Shown in pieces: positions 1 through 7,893 of a stretch of DNA of 64,000 nt. The position numbers were made by a program, and so were the translations under genes. The notes beneath the pieces are model-generated. The model was not told where the DNA came from. It worked only from the letters and a program-made list of their open reading frames with translations, and made no database searches. The DNA is taken from assembly GCA_014237855.1 (NCBI GenBank), contig JABACD010000001.1:1-64000 (forward strand), given 5' to 3'. The stretch comes from Planctomycetota bacterium (lineage in GTDB: Bacteria; Planctomycetota; UBA1135; GCA-002686595). How positions within the stretch are numbered: the stretch's first letter is position 1; each line of letters opens with the position of its first letter.

Positions 1-1382
1 TGAAACTCAATCAACTGATCCTGCCCGTTATTGCTCTGGGCGCCGGCGCTACCTTGTTCCTGCCCGGTAATGGCGCCGAGGCCTACAGCCTCCTCGGCTA
101 CACCCTGCCTCAATCCCAGCGTGACTTCCGTGTCTTCAATAACTTCACGGACAGCGCCGCCAACAACAACCAGACACCCGATGCCCAGTTCCCCGGCTAT
201 CAGGGCGCCGTCATGGCGATCTGGAAGGGATGCATCGAGTGGGGCTCGGTCCTGCACGGCGACGGAAGTGGCGACCCGCACCAGCCCAATGGCCTCGGCT
301 CGGGCGGTGCAAACTTCGACCCGAGCTTCCAGGGCGAGGCGGACGAGGTCGGTGATCTCAATGACAACATCCACTCCGAGATCTCGGGTTCCCAGGGCGG
401 CACCTTGGCCTACACCGAGGGAGCTGGAGGAATCGGTTGGCGAATTCGCTACCTGCGCTCCTGGACCTGGAATGACGGTCCGAGCACTGGTGTCCCCGGC
501 AGCAACATCGATCTCCAGGGAGTGGCTTGCCACGAGTACGGCCATGCGCTGGGACTGGGGCACTCCGGGTCCGGCGGGGCGACCATGTATCCCTCGATCA
601 CCGGCACGGGCGTGGGGCAGCGCTCGATCGCAACGGACGACCGAAATGGAATCCAGGCTGCCTATGACCCGATCGATGCCAACAAGCCGCTCATCACTGG
701 CGTGTCGATCAATGGAAGCACGATCACGGTCACGGGAGCGAACTTCGATCCCACAGGAAACCAGATCTGGTTCACACAGGCTGGTTCGGGTGGAGATGGA
801 GTCCCGATCAAGGTGATCAACCTGAACTCCAATGGGAGTTCAGTGAGCGCAACGATTCCTGCAAACGCCGGGCCTGGCGACATTCTGGTGCGTAAGAACG
901 GCACAGCAAACAAGGGGCTTTCCAACGCCTGGCCCTCGGACCTGATGTCCACCGGAGGCGGTGGCTGTACCGACCCCGTGAACTACTGCAGCTTCCTCCC
1001 CAACTCAGTAGGGCCCGGTGCCCAGATCAGCTTCGGCGGCTCCGCCAGTATCTCGGCGAACAACCTGACCCTGATCACGACTGGGCTACCTTCGAGCGTT
1101 GCAGGCCTCTACTTCTACTCAAGCACTCAGAACAGCGTCTTCTTCGGTGAGGGCTTGTTGTGCGCGAGCGGAGGTGACATCAAGCGTCTGAACGTGCAAT
1201 TCTCGGGCCCCCTTGGCACGGTCAGCAAGTCTCTGGACCTGACGAGCGCCCCGTTCGATAGCGGTGCTGGACAGGCGATTGCCGGACAGATCAAGAACTT
1301 CCAGTTCTGGTACCGCGACACTCCGGGCGGACCCTCGGGCTTCAACACAAGCGATGGCCTGGAAGTGACCTGGTGCAACTGA
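1..1382 (+). CDS. Secreted matrixin-type zinc metalloprotease with IPT/TIG-like and shared C-terminal domains
   Basis: About 460 residues, complete except that the A of the ATG lies one base before the window; base 1 begins with tg followed by codons for a lipophilic signal peptide (MKLNQLILPVIALGAGA). The zinc motif HEYGHALGLGHS lies near residues 178-189 and is followed by a Met-turn-like TMYPS, which together define the metzincin/matrixin fold of extracellular endopeptidases. Residues of about 230-300 read like an IPT/TIG immunoglobulin-fold domain (GVSINGSTITVTGANF). From base 966 the protein carries the C-terminal module also found in three other proteins of this window (starts NYCSFLPNS, ends SDGLEVTWCN). 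The substrate is unknown; export to the cell surface or medium is expected. A hairpin at 1418-1457 follows. Family call confident, role inferred. Confidence 0.9.
   Translation, partial: KLNQLILPVIALGAGATLFLPGNGAEAYSLLGYTLPQSQRDFRVFNNFTDSAANNNQTPDAQFPGYQGAVMAIWKGCIEWGSVLHGDGSGDPHQPNGLGSGGANFDPSFQGEADEVGDLNDNIHSEISGSQGGTLAYTEGAGGIGWRIRYLRSWTWNDGPSTGVPGSNIDLQGVACHEYGHALGLGHSGSGGATMYPSITGTGVGQRSIATDDRNGIQAAYDPIDANKPLITGVSINGSTITVTGANFDPTGNQIWFTQAGSGGDGVPIKVINLNSNGSSVSATIPANAGPGDILVRKNGTANKGLSNAWPSDLMSTGGGGCTDPVNYCSFLPNSVGPGAQISFGGSASISANNLTLITTGLPSSVAGLYFYSSTQNSVFFGEGLLCASGGDIKRLNVQFSGPLGTVSKSLDLTSAPFDSGAGQAIAGQIKNFQFWYRDTPGGPSGFNTSDGLEVTWCN
966..1379 (+). other. Shared C-terminal module, copy 1 (in matrixin protease)
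   Basis: Encodes roughly the last 138 residues of the protease. Seen directly: an opening YC...PNS motif, a SASISANNLTL segment, GLYFYSS, FFGEGLLC, then FQFWYRDTPGG and a closing GFNTSDGLEVTW. The same order of motifs occurs at 2015-2395, 30838-31247 and 46106-46495. No LPXTG, PEP-CTERM or terminal transmembrane helix is present, so if it anchors or sorts the protein it does so by another route. Confidence 0.8.
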
Positions 1383-1417
1383 GACTTCAAGGCGATCGCT
1401 GGGCGAGCTAGCTATCA

Positions 1418-1457
1418 GTCGGGCCCGGTCTCCCTGACCCAGGGGGCCGGGCCCGAC
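1418..1457. terminator. Convergent bidirectional terminator hairpin
   Basis: A perfect 11-bp inverted repeat (gtcgggcccgg at 1418-1428, ccgggcccgac at 1447-1457) with extra ccct/aggg pairing inside the loop. It sits between the convergent protease gene and the small membrane protein gene. There is no T-tract, so termination may be Rho-assisted or hairpin-only. Confidence 0.65.
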
Positions 1458-1502
1458 CTCTGATCTGAACAAGCCGCTCCTCAGGACAGGACCAGGGTCT
1501 GT

Positions 1503-1850
1503 TCAGGAGAAGGGTTTCTGATAGACCGCGAACACCGCCAGGGCGATCAACACGACACTGATCAAGGCGAAGCTCTGGGCTTTCTCCGGCCTGCGGAAGG
1601 CCATTCCCGCCAAGCCCGAGAGCCACAGCCAGCAGGCCAGCTTGAAGATCAGCCAGATCGGCATCTCGTCATCCAGATCGCCGTAGAGGAAGAGCCCAAT
1701 GCCCGTGAAGAGCACCACCAAGCTGAGGATGCCTGTCAGCCGCAGGATCCGAGCGCGATGGGGAAGCGGAGCCACGAAGGCCTGAAAGGTGTAGGCGGTC
1801 AGCAGGATGACGCCGACCACATGAATGATGGAGTAGATGGTGGGGGCCAT
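1503..1850 (-). CDS. Small four-helix integral membrane protein of unknown function
   Basis: 115 residues forming about four hydrophobic helices: an N-terminal IIHVVGVILLTAYTFQAFVA segment, GILSLVVLFTGIGLFLYG, WLIFKLACWLWLSGLAGMAF and a last ISVVLIALAVFAVY. Short charged loops separate them. Size and layout resemble small SirB-like or DUF-type inner membrane proteins, but no diagnostic residue is recognised. It is preceded on the minus strand by a strong hairpin (1930-1962) ending the upstream cytochrome gene, so it is probably transcribed separately. It lies convergent to the matrixin gene. Confidence 0.75.
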   Translation of the reverse strand: MAPTIYSIIHVVGVILLTAYTFQAFVAPLPHRARILRLTGILSLVVLFTGIGLFLYGDLDDEMPIWLIFKLACWLWLSGLAGMAFRRPEKAQSFALISVVLIALAVFAVYQKPFS

Positions 1851-1929
1851 GGGGGCACACCATAGCTGAGGGCTTCGCTGAACGTGAGTTCAAAGGCCCT
1901 TCGGGCCTTCCAGCCTCAGCAGCATGTAG

Positions 1930-1962
1930 ACAGGGCCGTGAGCTCGAAGCTCACGGCCCTGT
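1930..1962. terminator. Strong hairpin downstream of the cytochrome gene
   Basis: A perfect 15-bp inverted repeat (acagggccgtgagct, loop cga, agctcacggccctgt). It lies 50 bases past the stop of the minus-strand multihaem cytochrome gene and upstream of the next minus-strand gene. No U-tract follows in either direction. A smaller 7-bp hairpin with a 3-base loop occurs at 1893-1909. Confidence 0.7.
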
Positions 1963-2011
1963 ATGATCCTTCCTGGTGCCTCATTGCGAGACGCCCGGAC
2001 CCTTTGCTCGC

Positions 2012-4078
2012 TCAGTCGCAGTAGTCCACGTGCAGGCCGTTCGAGAAGGCGAGGTCGCCCGGGGTCCCCATATCCCTGCAGACCGCCATGTAGTAGATCT
2101 CTTCACCGATCATGCCGGGAGCGATCGCAATGGGGATCGAGGCTGAACCGGCTCCATCGAGCTGAACAGGGGTCAGACGAGTGACGTCGCCACCAACCAG
2201 GAACAACCCTGCTGCGAGTTGGAAGTGCTTCGACTCGGTGCCAACGAAGACTCCCATCATCGCATTGGGCACGCCCCCAGTGATCTCCAGCTGGAAGTTG
2301 GCCGCGGCGGCACTGGCAGTGCCGGTGTAGGACAGCTCCATCTCGTTGGTCGAGCTGTTCGGGATCACGTACCCGTACTCGATCGGCGGCGGGCAGGGGG
2401 AGTTGGCCGTGGTGATCGTCTCCAACGCCATCTCCTCCGGAGCGCTCTTGCCGAACTGCTCCCAGACACGATAGGCGATCTCACCCTTGTCATTGGTCGT
2501 GTTCTCGTCGCGCAGGAACTCGACGTACTCCTTGGAGGTCGTCTGGTAGTAGAGGCCAACCTCGATATCCGTGGTCCCTACCGGAATCGCGAACTTCGTG
2601 TCATGCCAGAACTGCTCGTCGAGGTAGCTCTCACCAACGGGGGTGGCCTGGGCGATCTCGTAGCCAGCGTTGGTGAATCCTCGCGGCGGGATACGGTTGT
2701 CCTTGTAGATGACGTTGTTCAGGGCAAAGTGGAAGCCGACGCCCTCGTCTACCCCGGTGGCTGCGGCAACAGCTGCGTCCGTACCCAGCTCCTGCTCGTA
2801 GACAGTCGTGCTGTGGCCTGAGAGGTGAGCTGAACCTGAATTGTAGTGGCCGCGCTCGCCGATCAGGTTCGCTCCTGCATCGTAGTACTTGACGTTGACC
2901 CACATGCGGCGCCCCTCGGGATAGCCGGTAGGCAACTTGTGGCCAGTGTTGTTGAGCACGCGAACGATCAGGCTGCCGTTCCTGATGAAGGGATAGACCT
3001 CCGCGGCGTTCTGGAGCATCGTGCGGGTGTTTGCAATCGACCGATTGACGGTAGAAGCGCTGAGCCCTGTCTCGAAGTCCGGATAGAGTGCGCGAATAGC
3101 GCGAAGCACCCAGGTGTTACCACCGTTGAATGAGTGCAGCGGCATGTCATTGCGGAACTGACCGCCCCACTGATCAGGAGTTGCACGACCCGATTGGTCG
3201 GGCATGTGACAGTCCTGGCAGGTCGCAACCTCGGTCTTGTTGCCGCCGAAGAGGCCACCCATCTCGATCTCTTCCTTGGCGAACTGGCTGTACTCCCACT
3301 CGCTGAAGGTTCGCTCTGAAGGGAAGCCGTCGCGCTTGTCGTGGGTCGGGTGCTGCGCATTCAACGTGTTCAGTGCGTAGCTTCCGTCAGGCTGACGGGT
3401 GAATGCGGGGTTGGTCACGTCGTGACAGGTGCCGCACATCATCGCCTCACGATGATAGGGCGACTGTCGCCACTGGTGATACCCGAAGCCCGCCCCCAGA
3501 TCGAAGGGTCCGCGACGATTGTCATCGGGGTCGACGATGTACTGGGCAGTGTGCGGGTTGGTCGGAACCTGCGACAGTGCAGCGAGGATAGCCGTGTCAT
3601 CTGCCGGGTTTGCGGGATCCGCGACCGGGTCCACGGAGCGATGGCAGAAGTGGCAGCCCACTCCATCCACATCTCCGTTGAACACGTCGAGCCCCGAGCC
3701 ATCGGTCGGCACACTCTTGCCGTGCATCCATCCGTTGGGGGTGTGGCAGCGCAGGCAAAGATCGCCGGCGAAGGCAGCGTCCTGGTTGGCCACTGCCATG
3801 GCAGCGAACCACATCGGGTCACGGGTGGCCTGCCCCATCATGCTCGCCGCCCAGTTGGAGTAAGGTTCGATCGCCTCGTCGTAGTAGCCGTGGCAGGTGG
3901 AACAGGAGTCGCCTGGAGCCAGGTCTATGTTCAGCGTTAGTTCCTGCGTACCGGGCATCTTCCAGTCCTCGAGCGTGGTCTGGACCTGTGTCTGGCCGCC
4001 ACCAAGAGCCCAGGCCAGGGTTCCTGCAGAGGCTACGGCGAAAATACCTAGGAGGCGATGCGGGTTGCTGGTTGCCAT
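2012..4078 (-). CDS. Exported five-haem c-type cytochrome with shared C-terminal module
   Basis: 688 residues from the ATG at 4078, chosen because it begins directly with a signal peptide (MATSNPHRLLGIFAVASAGT); the open frame extends 26 codons further but that stretch is not signal-like. Five haem-binding CXXCH motifs are visible: CSTCH (59-63), CLRCH (108-112), CHFCH (142-146), CGTCH (215-219) and CQDCH (287-291), all in the N-terminal half. The middle (about 330-540) is a beta-rich domain typical of larger multihaem cytochromes. The last ~128 residues are a divergent copy of the C-terminal module. Such proteins move electrons in the periplasm or at the surface; the redox partner is unknown and no oxidase or reductase genes are adjacent. 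Confidence 0.9.
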   Translation of the reverse strand: MATSNPHRLLGIFAVASAGTLAWALGGGQTQVQTTLEDWKMPGTQELTLNIDLAPGDSCSTCHGYYDEAIEPYSNWAASMMGQATRDPMWFAAMAVANQDAAFAGDLCLRCHTPNGWMHGKSVPTDGSGLDVFNGDVDGVGCHFCHRSVDPVADPANPADDTAILAALSQVPTNPHTAQYIVDPDDNRRGPFDLGAGFGYHQWRQSPYHREAMMCGTCHDVTNPAFTRQPDGSYALNTLNAQHPTHDKRDGFPSERTFSEWEYSQFAKEEIEMGGLFGGNKTEVATCQDCHMPDQSGRATPDQWGGQFRNDMPLHSFNGGNTWVLRAIRALYPDFETGLSASTVNRSIANTRTMLQNAAEVYPFIRNGSLIVRVLNNTGHKLPTGYPEGRRMWVNVKYYDAGANLIGERGHYNSGSAHLSGHSTTVYEQELGTDAAVAAATGVDEGVGFHFALNNVIYKDNRIPPRGFTNAGYEIAQATPVGESYLDEQFWHDTKFAIPVGTTDIEVGLYYQTTSKEYVEFLRDENTTNDKGEIAYRVWEQFGKSAPEEMALETITTANSPCPPPIEYGYVIPNSSTNEMELSYTGTASAAAANFQLEITGGVPNAMMGVFVGTESKHFQLAAGLFLVGGDVTRLTPVQLDGAGSASIPIAIAPGMIGEEIYYMAVCRDMGTPGDLAFSNGLHVDYCD
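2015..2395 (-). other. Shared C-terminal module, divergent copy 2 (in cytochrome)
   Basis: Encodes the last ~127 residues of the cytochrome. It keeps the order of landmarks (Y...IPNS, an ASAAAANFQLEI segment, GVFVGTESKHF, GLFLVGG with RLTPVQ, FSNGLHVDYCD at the end) but has lost the FQFWYRD box, replaced by IYYMAVCRD. It is the most divergent of the four copies. Confidence 0.6.
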
Positions 4079-4232
4079 GGAGTCGGTTCGCTGATTCAGG
4101 GGGTGGGGGAATCGTCTATAGCACCTAATAATCCCCCAGGTTCCAAAGTTCGTCAAGCCAGCGCGGAATCCAAGCTGCGCAAAAGGTGTGGTAAGTAAAT
4201 GATTCCAGATGATGGCCTCCAGGAGTCTCCAA

Positions 4233-4262
4233 TTGGCGGTCGACCAGCAGCCTCCTTAGAAT
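4233..4262 (+). promoter_or_regulatory. Possible sigma-70-type promoter giving a near-leaderless cupin mRNA
   Basis: TTGGCG (4233-4238), an 18-base spacer and TAGAAT (4257-4262) precede the cupin ATG at 4270 by seven bases. If used, transcription would begin at or next to the start codon. No Shine-Dalgarno sequence is present, which fits a leaderless start. Based on consensus matching only. Confidence 0.35.
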
Positions 4263-4269
4263 CTCCTCC

Positions 4270-4602
4270 ATGAATCATCCGAACCCAATCCGCCCGGTCG
4301 AGCACGCCGTGTTTTCGGAGCAAAAAATGGGCAAATCGACCCTTTACAGGTCAAAAAGCATCCTTGTGGGCCTGAACAGCTTTCTCGCTGGGCAGGAGCA
4401 CAAGCTCCATTCACACGCGGGAATGGACAAGGTCTACCAGGTCCTCGAGGGCAGCGGGCTTTTCCTGCTGGAGGACCGAGAGGAGCCCATGGAGCCTGGA
4501 TATCTCCTGATTGCCCCCGAGGGGGTCCCACACGGCATCAAGAACACCGGAAAAGCCCCCCTCATCGTACTCGCGATCCTGTCCCCCCCACCGGGCTCTT
4601 GA
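4270..4602 (+). CDS. Single-domain cupin protein
   Basis: 110 residues, one conserved beta-barrel cupin. The first cupin motif is visible as GQEHKLHSHAGMDKVYQVLEG (an HxH pair followed by a Glu position) and the second as PEGVPHGIKN, with the expected metal-binding His. Such proteins bind a metal and act as small dioxygenases, isomerases or ligand sensors; the substrate cannot be told from sequence. It stands alone between a minus-strand cytochrome gene and a lipoprotein gene. Length is normal for the cupin_2 family. Confidence 0.88.
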   Translation: MNHPNPIRPVEHAVFSEQKMGKSTLYRSKSILVGLNSFLAGQEHKLHSHAGMDKVYQVLEGSGLFLLEDREEPMEPGYLLIAPEGVPHGIKNTGKAPLIVLAILSPPPGS

Positions 4603-4811
4603 AGGGCTGAACCTGGAGGATCCGCGCCCATCTGGAGCGGTCGGGCAAGTCCGGAACAGAGGGTCCCCCCACGACCCCCTGGCAGCCCAGGACGGTGGAA
4701 TGCTCCGAGCTCGGTGGATTTTTGGCCACCCTTGGAGCCCAGGGCACGGACTCAGCATCCACGCGCTCAGCGGTGCCTGCGCATCCCGGTCCAAGAACAC
4801 GCCCACAATCG

Positions 4812-5336
4812 ATGAAGAACCTCCTTCCGCTGCTCCTCCTGCTCGCCTCCTGTGGAACGACCCGGGTCATGGCCGTTGGAGGCAAGAGTGACTTCGACAG
4901 TGGTCTTGATCCCGCATCGGAACAGTCGACCGGGGGTCTCGAGGTCTCGAACGGGCCCAAGGGTGGTGGGCTTGGCTTCGAGGTGGGCGCTCGCTACGGC
5001 AACGGCAGCGGGACGGAGAGTGGTACGCGGATCACCTCGGAATCCTATGAGTACTATGCGGGAGCTCGATACGAGTGGCGCCTGGACAACTGGAGCCCGT
5101 TCATTTCCACGGGACTGACCGAACTGACCGTACGTGGCCGCCAGCAGGGCTCCTCCTCCGCCCACGACTCCAATCTCGGCTACTACGCCGCAGTTGGCAC
5201 GGACTACCACTTCGGCGGTGGCTGGCACTTCGGCGGCAGCGTGCGTAGGACGATAGACCAGAACATCAGCTTTCTGGGCAACGGAGTCTCCGCCGATGCC
5301 TGGCAGTACCTGCTGCGGTTTGGCTACGCCTTCTAG
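4812..5336 (+). CDS. Beta-rich outer-membrane-type lipoprotein
   Basis: 174 residues from the ATG at 4812, chosen because the peptide then starts with a textbook lipoprotein signal (MKNLLPLLLLLASC, lipid-attachment Cys14); the longer open frame upstream lacks signal features. The mature part alternates aromatic and small residues (GFEVGARYG, YYAGARYEW, YYAAVGTDYHFGG, LLRFGYAF) and ends in Phe, as in small outer-membrane beta barrels of the OmpA/OmpW type. Lipidated N-terminus plus barrel-like body suggests an outer-membrane location. No function recognised. The 208 bases upstream hold no other gene. Confidence 0.7.
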   Translation: MKNLLPLLLLLASCGTTRVMAVGGKSDFDSGLDPASEQSTGGLEVSNGPKGGGLGFEVGARYGNGSGTESGTRITSESYEYYAGARYEWRLDNWSPFISTGLTELTVRGRQQGSSSAHDSNLGYYAAVGTDYHFGGGWHFGGSVRRTIDQNISFLGNGVSADAWQYLLRFGYAF

Positions 5337-5543
5337 ATTACTCACCTGGCCGGGAACACCGGATACTGGCCCAGCTCAGCAATGACGCCCGGCAAGAGGC
5401 TGCTGGGAGTGGCACCAAGCCGCGAGAACCACCACGACCCCCAGCCCACCGCCACCAGGCCTTCATCTGCTCCCGCGATCGAGGCAGCAGTTGGAGTCCG
5501 GCCGAGATTCCTCCGGGGTCTGTGATCGGCTAAGGTGGTGCCC

Positions 5544-6743
5544 ATGGAAGGAGAAGGTGCAGCAGACGCCGATTCGAGCTTCGAACCGATCCGGACCAAG
5601 GAAGATTTCCTCGTCTACGGGGCTCCACTGATCGAGGAGGCCGAGGTCGCCGAGATCGTTGACAGCGTTCGCAGTGGCTGGCTGGGCACCGGGCCAAAGG
5701 TCAAGCGCTTCGAGGAGATGTTCGCGGACTACAAGGGTGTCGATCGAGCGCTTGCAGTGAACTCCTGCACCGCAGCGCTACACCTGTCGATGCTGGTGGC
5801 CGGTGTCGGACCAGGCGATGAGGTCATCACAACTCCGATGACCTTTTGCGCCACGATCAACTCCATCCTACACGCCGGAGCGACCCCGGTATTGGCGGAC
5901 GTGGATCCAGTCACGATGAACATTGATCCCGCAGCCGTCGAGGCCGCGATCACACCCAGGACCCGAGCAGTTATTCCGGTTCACTTCGCAGGTCGCCCCT
6001 GCGATATGGATGCCCTTGGCCAGATCGTCAAGAAGCACGACCTCAAGCTGATTGAAGACTGCGCCCATGCCATCGAAGCCGAGTTCAAGGGACGCAAGGC
6101 TGGCACCTTCGGCGACTTCGGGTGCTTCAGCTTCTACGCGACCAAGAACGTGACCACGGGGGAGGGAGGCATGGTCCTGACGAAGAGCCAGGGAGACTCT
6201 GAAAGGCTCAAGACACTGGCCCTGCACGGAATGAGCAATGACGCCTGGCATCGCTATGGGGATGAGGGCTTCAAGCACTACTTCGTCGTCGAGTGTGGCT
6301 TCAAGTACAACATGATGGACCTGCAAGCAGCCTTGGGATTGCACCAGCTGGCAAGAGTCCAGAGAGGCTGGGAGAGAAGAGCAGAGCTCTGGAAACGCTA
6401 TGACGCTGCATTTGCCGACCTGCCAATCACCTGTCCCGCTCCCGCGGAAAAAGACACCCGGCACGCCCTGCACATCTACACCATCTTGATCGACGAAGAG
6501 GAAGCCGGCCTCAGCCGCGATCAGTTTCTCCAGGCCATCACCCGCGAGAACATCGGTGTGGGAGTGCACTACGTGGCAGCCACCGAGCACCCCTACTACC
6601 AGGATCGTTTTGGGTGGAAGCCCGAGCACGCCCCTGTGGCCAGCCGCATCGGGTGGCAGACGGTCAGCCTGCCTCTCTCTCCCAGGGTCAGCGATCACGA
6701 TGCGGGTTGTGTCATTGCTGCCGTCAGGAAGATCCTGGGTTAG
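5544..6743 (+). CDS. DegT/DnrJ/EryC1/StrS family PLP aminotransferase
   Basis: 399 residues from the ATG at 5544 (a GTG three codons earlier is also possible). This family transfers an amino group to nucleotide-activated keto sugars during glycan and antibiotic sugar synthesis, using PLP. The internal-aldimine lysine is K201 in FYATKNVTTGEGG; the fold-type I landmarks NSCTAALHLS, PMTFCATINS and EDCAHAIEAE are in place. Length is normal. Ten bases separate it from the following glycosyltransferase, so the two are probably co-transcribed, which supports a role in making an amino sugar for a surface glycan. The sugar substrate is unknown. Confidence 0.92.
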   Translation: MEGEGAADADSSFEPIRTKEDFLVYGAPLIEEAEVAEIVDSVRSGWLGTGPKVKRFEEMFADYKGVDRALAVNSCTAALHLSMLVAGVGPGDEVITTPMTFCATINSILHAGATPVLADVDPVTMNIDPAAVEAAITPRTRAVIPVHFAGRPCDMDALGQIVKKHDLKLIEDCAHAIEAEFKGRKAGTFGDFGCFSFYATKNVTTGEGGMVLTKSQGDSERLKTLALHGMSNDAWHRYGDEGFKHYFVVECGFKYNMMDLQAALGLHQLARVQRGWERRAELWKRYDAAFADLPITCPAPAEKDTRHALHIYTILIDEEEAGLSRDQFLQAITRENIGVGVHYVAATEHPYYQDRFGWKPEHAPVASRIGWQTVSLPLSPRVSDHDAGCVIAAVRKILG

Positions 6744-6753
6744 AACTCCATCG

Positions 6754-7893
6754 ATGCGAATCGCTCTGGTACACATGCGCCACGCGCACAGCGGCGGGGC
6801 AGAGCGATACCTGAACTTGATCTCAAGTCATCTTGTCGCTTCAGGGCATCAGGTGGTCATCCTCTGTCGGAGCCATGCGAGCCCTCCCCCCAGCGGAATC
6901 GAGATCGTGAAGCTGCGCCCCATCTCAATTGGAGCTTCTGCACGGATGTGGAACTTCGCGATGGCGGTCGAGGAACACGTCAAGAGCGTCCAATACGACC
7001 TGGTCTATGCTCTGGGCAAGACCTGGAGCCATGACGTGATCCGGCTTGGGGGTGGCTGCCACCAGACCTATCTCAAGAGTGCCCACGCAGCGACCTGCTC
7101 ACCGTTGGCGCGAGCGATCGGGGTAGGAGGACGCAAGCATCGAATGGCTCTGGAGATTGAACAGCGAGCCCTCTCCCCGGGAGCCTTCAAGCACGTCATC
7201 ACCAACTCGGAAATGACAAAGCGTGATGTCATCTCCACCCACGGAATTCCAGCTGACAAGATTCGTGTGATTCACAACGGGGCGGATGTTGAACAGTTTC
7301 ATCCGAGGTTGAGGAGTGGCCCTGGAAGTGAGCTACGAAGGCTGCTGGGCTGGAGCGATGAGCATCAGGTCCTGCTCTTTCTCGGAACGGGCTATGGTCG
7401 AAAGGGACTCGACATCGTGCTCGAAGCGACAGCGGAACTATCGCGAGAGCGCCCAATGATGCGACTCATCGTCGCTGGGCGCGACTCATCAAGATCTCGC
7501 TATGAGGCCCTGGCCGCCAAACTTGGAATCTCCAGCCGGACGGCCTTCCTCGGCAGCCGTGATGACCCCGAGTACTGCTATGCCGCCGCAGATGTCTACG
7601 CGCTCCCAACTCGCTTCGACCCATTTGCAAATACCACAGTCGAGGCCCTCGCCAGCGGACTTCCCACGATAACGACGAAATCGAACGGCGGTCACGAACT
7701 GATCGAGGAAGGCATAGATGGTAGCGTACTCCCGCAAGAGGCAGCCCCAACCGACCTCGCCGACAGAGTGAACTTCTGGTTCGACAACCGCGAGGTCGGC
7801 AGTCTCGCCGCTCGAGCAAAGGCCGAAGAAAATCAAGCAGCAAGCAAGATGAGAGAGACACAGACACTGCTCGAGGAGCTCGTCAGCTCATGA
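6754..7893 (+). CDS. GT4-family glycosyltransferase (GT-B fold)
   Basis: 379 residues from the ATG at 6754, where the typical N-terminus MRIALVHMRHAHSGGAERYL begins; the open frame extends upstream into the aminotransferase gene and is not used. The N-terminal acceptor domain is followed by a nucleotide-sugar domain with LLFLGTGYGRKGLDIVLEA and the donor-site region near 289-297 (DPFANTTVE), a variant of the EX7E motif with Asp in the first position. Cytoplasmic enzyme adding a sugar to a glycan. Its stop overlaps the next start (ATGA), indicating translational coupling with the histidine phosphatase. Confidence 0.92.
   Translation: MRIALVHMRHAHSGGAERYLNLISSHLVASGHQVVILCRSHASPPPSGIEIVKLRPISIGASARMWNFAMAVEEHVKSVQYDLVYALGKTWSHDVIRLGGGCHQTYLKSAHAATCSPLARAIGVGGRKHRMALEIEQRALSPGAFKHVITNSEMTKRDVISTHGIPADKIRVIHNGADVEQFHPRLRSGPGSELRRLLGWSDEHQVLLFLGTGYGRKGLDIVLEATAELSRERPMMRLIVAGRDSSRSRYEALAAKLGISSRTAFLGSRDDPEYCYAAADVYALPTRFDPFANTTVEALASGLPTITTKSNGGHELIEEGIDGSVLPQEAAPTDLADRVNFWFDNREVGSLAARAKAEENQAASKMRETQTLLEELVSS

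Noticed and set aside
5342..5599. 85-codon minus-strand frame upstream of the aminotransferase
   Set aside because: Overlaps the real gene's start; the part outside it lacks a start or recognisable domain.
5868..6776. 302-codon minus-strand frame over the aminotransferase
   Set aside because: Shadow of the DegT/DnrJ gene, which carries clear active-site motifs on the plus strand.
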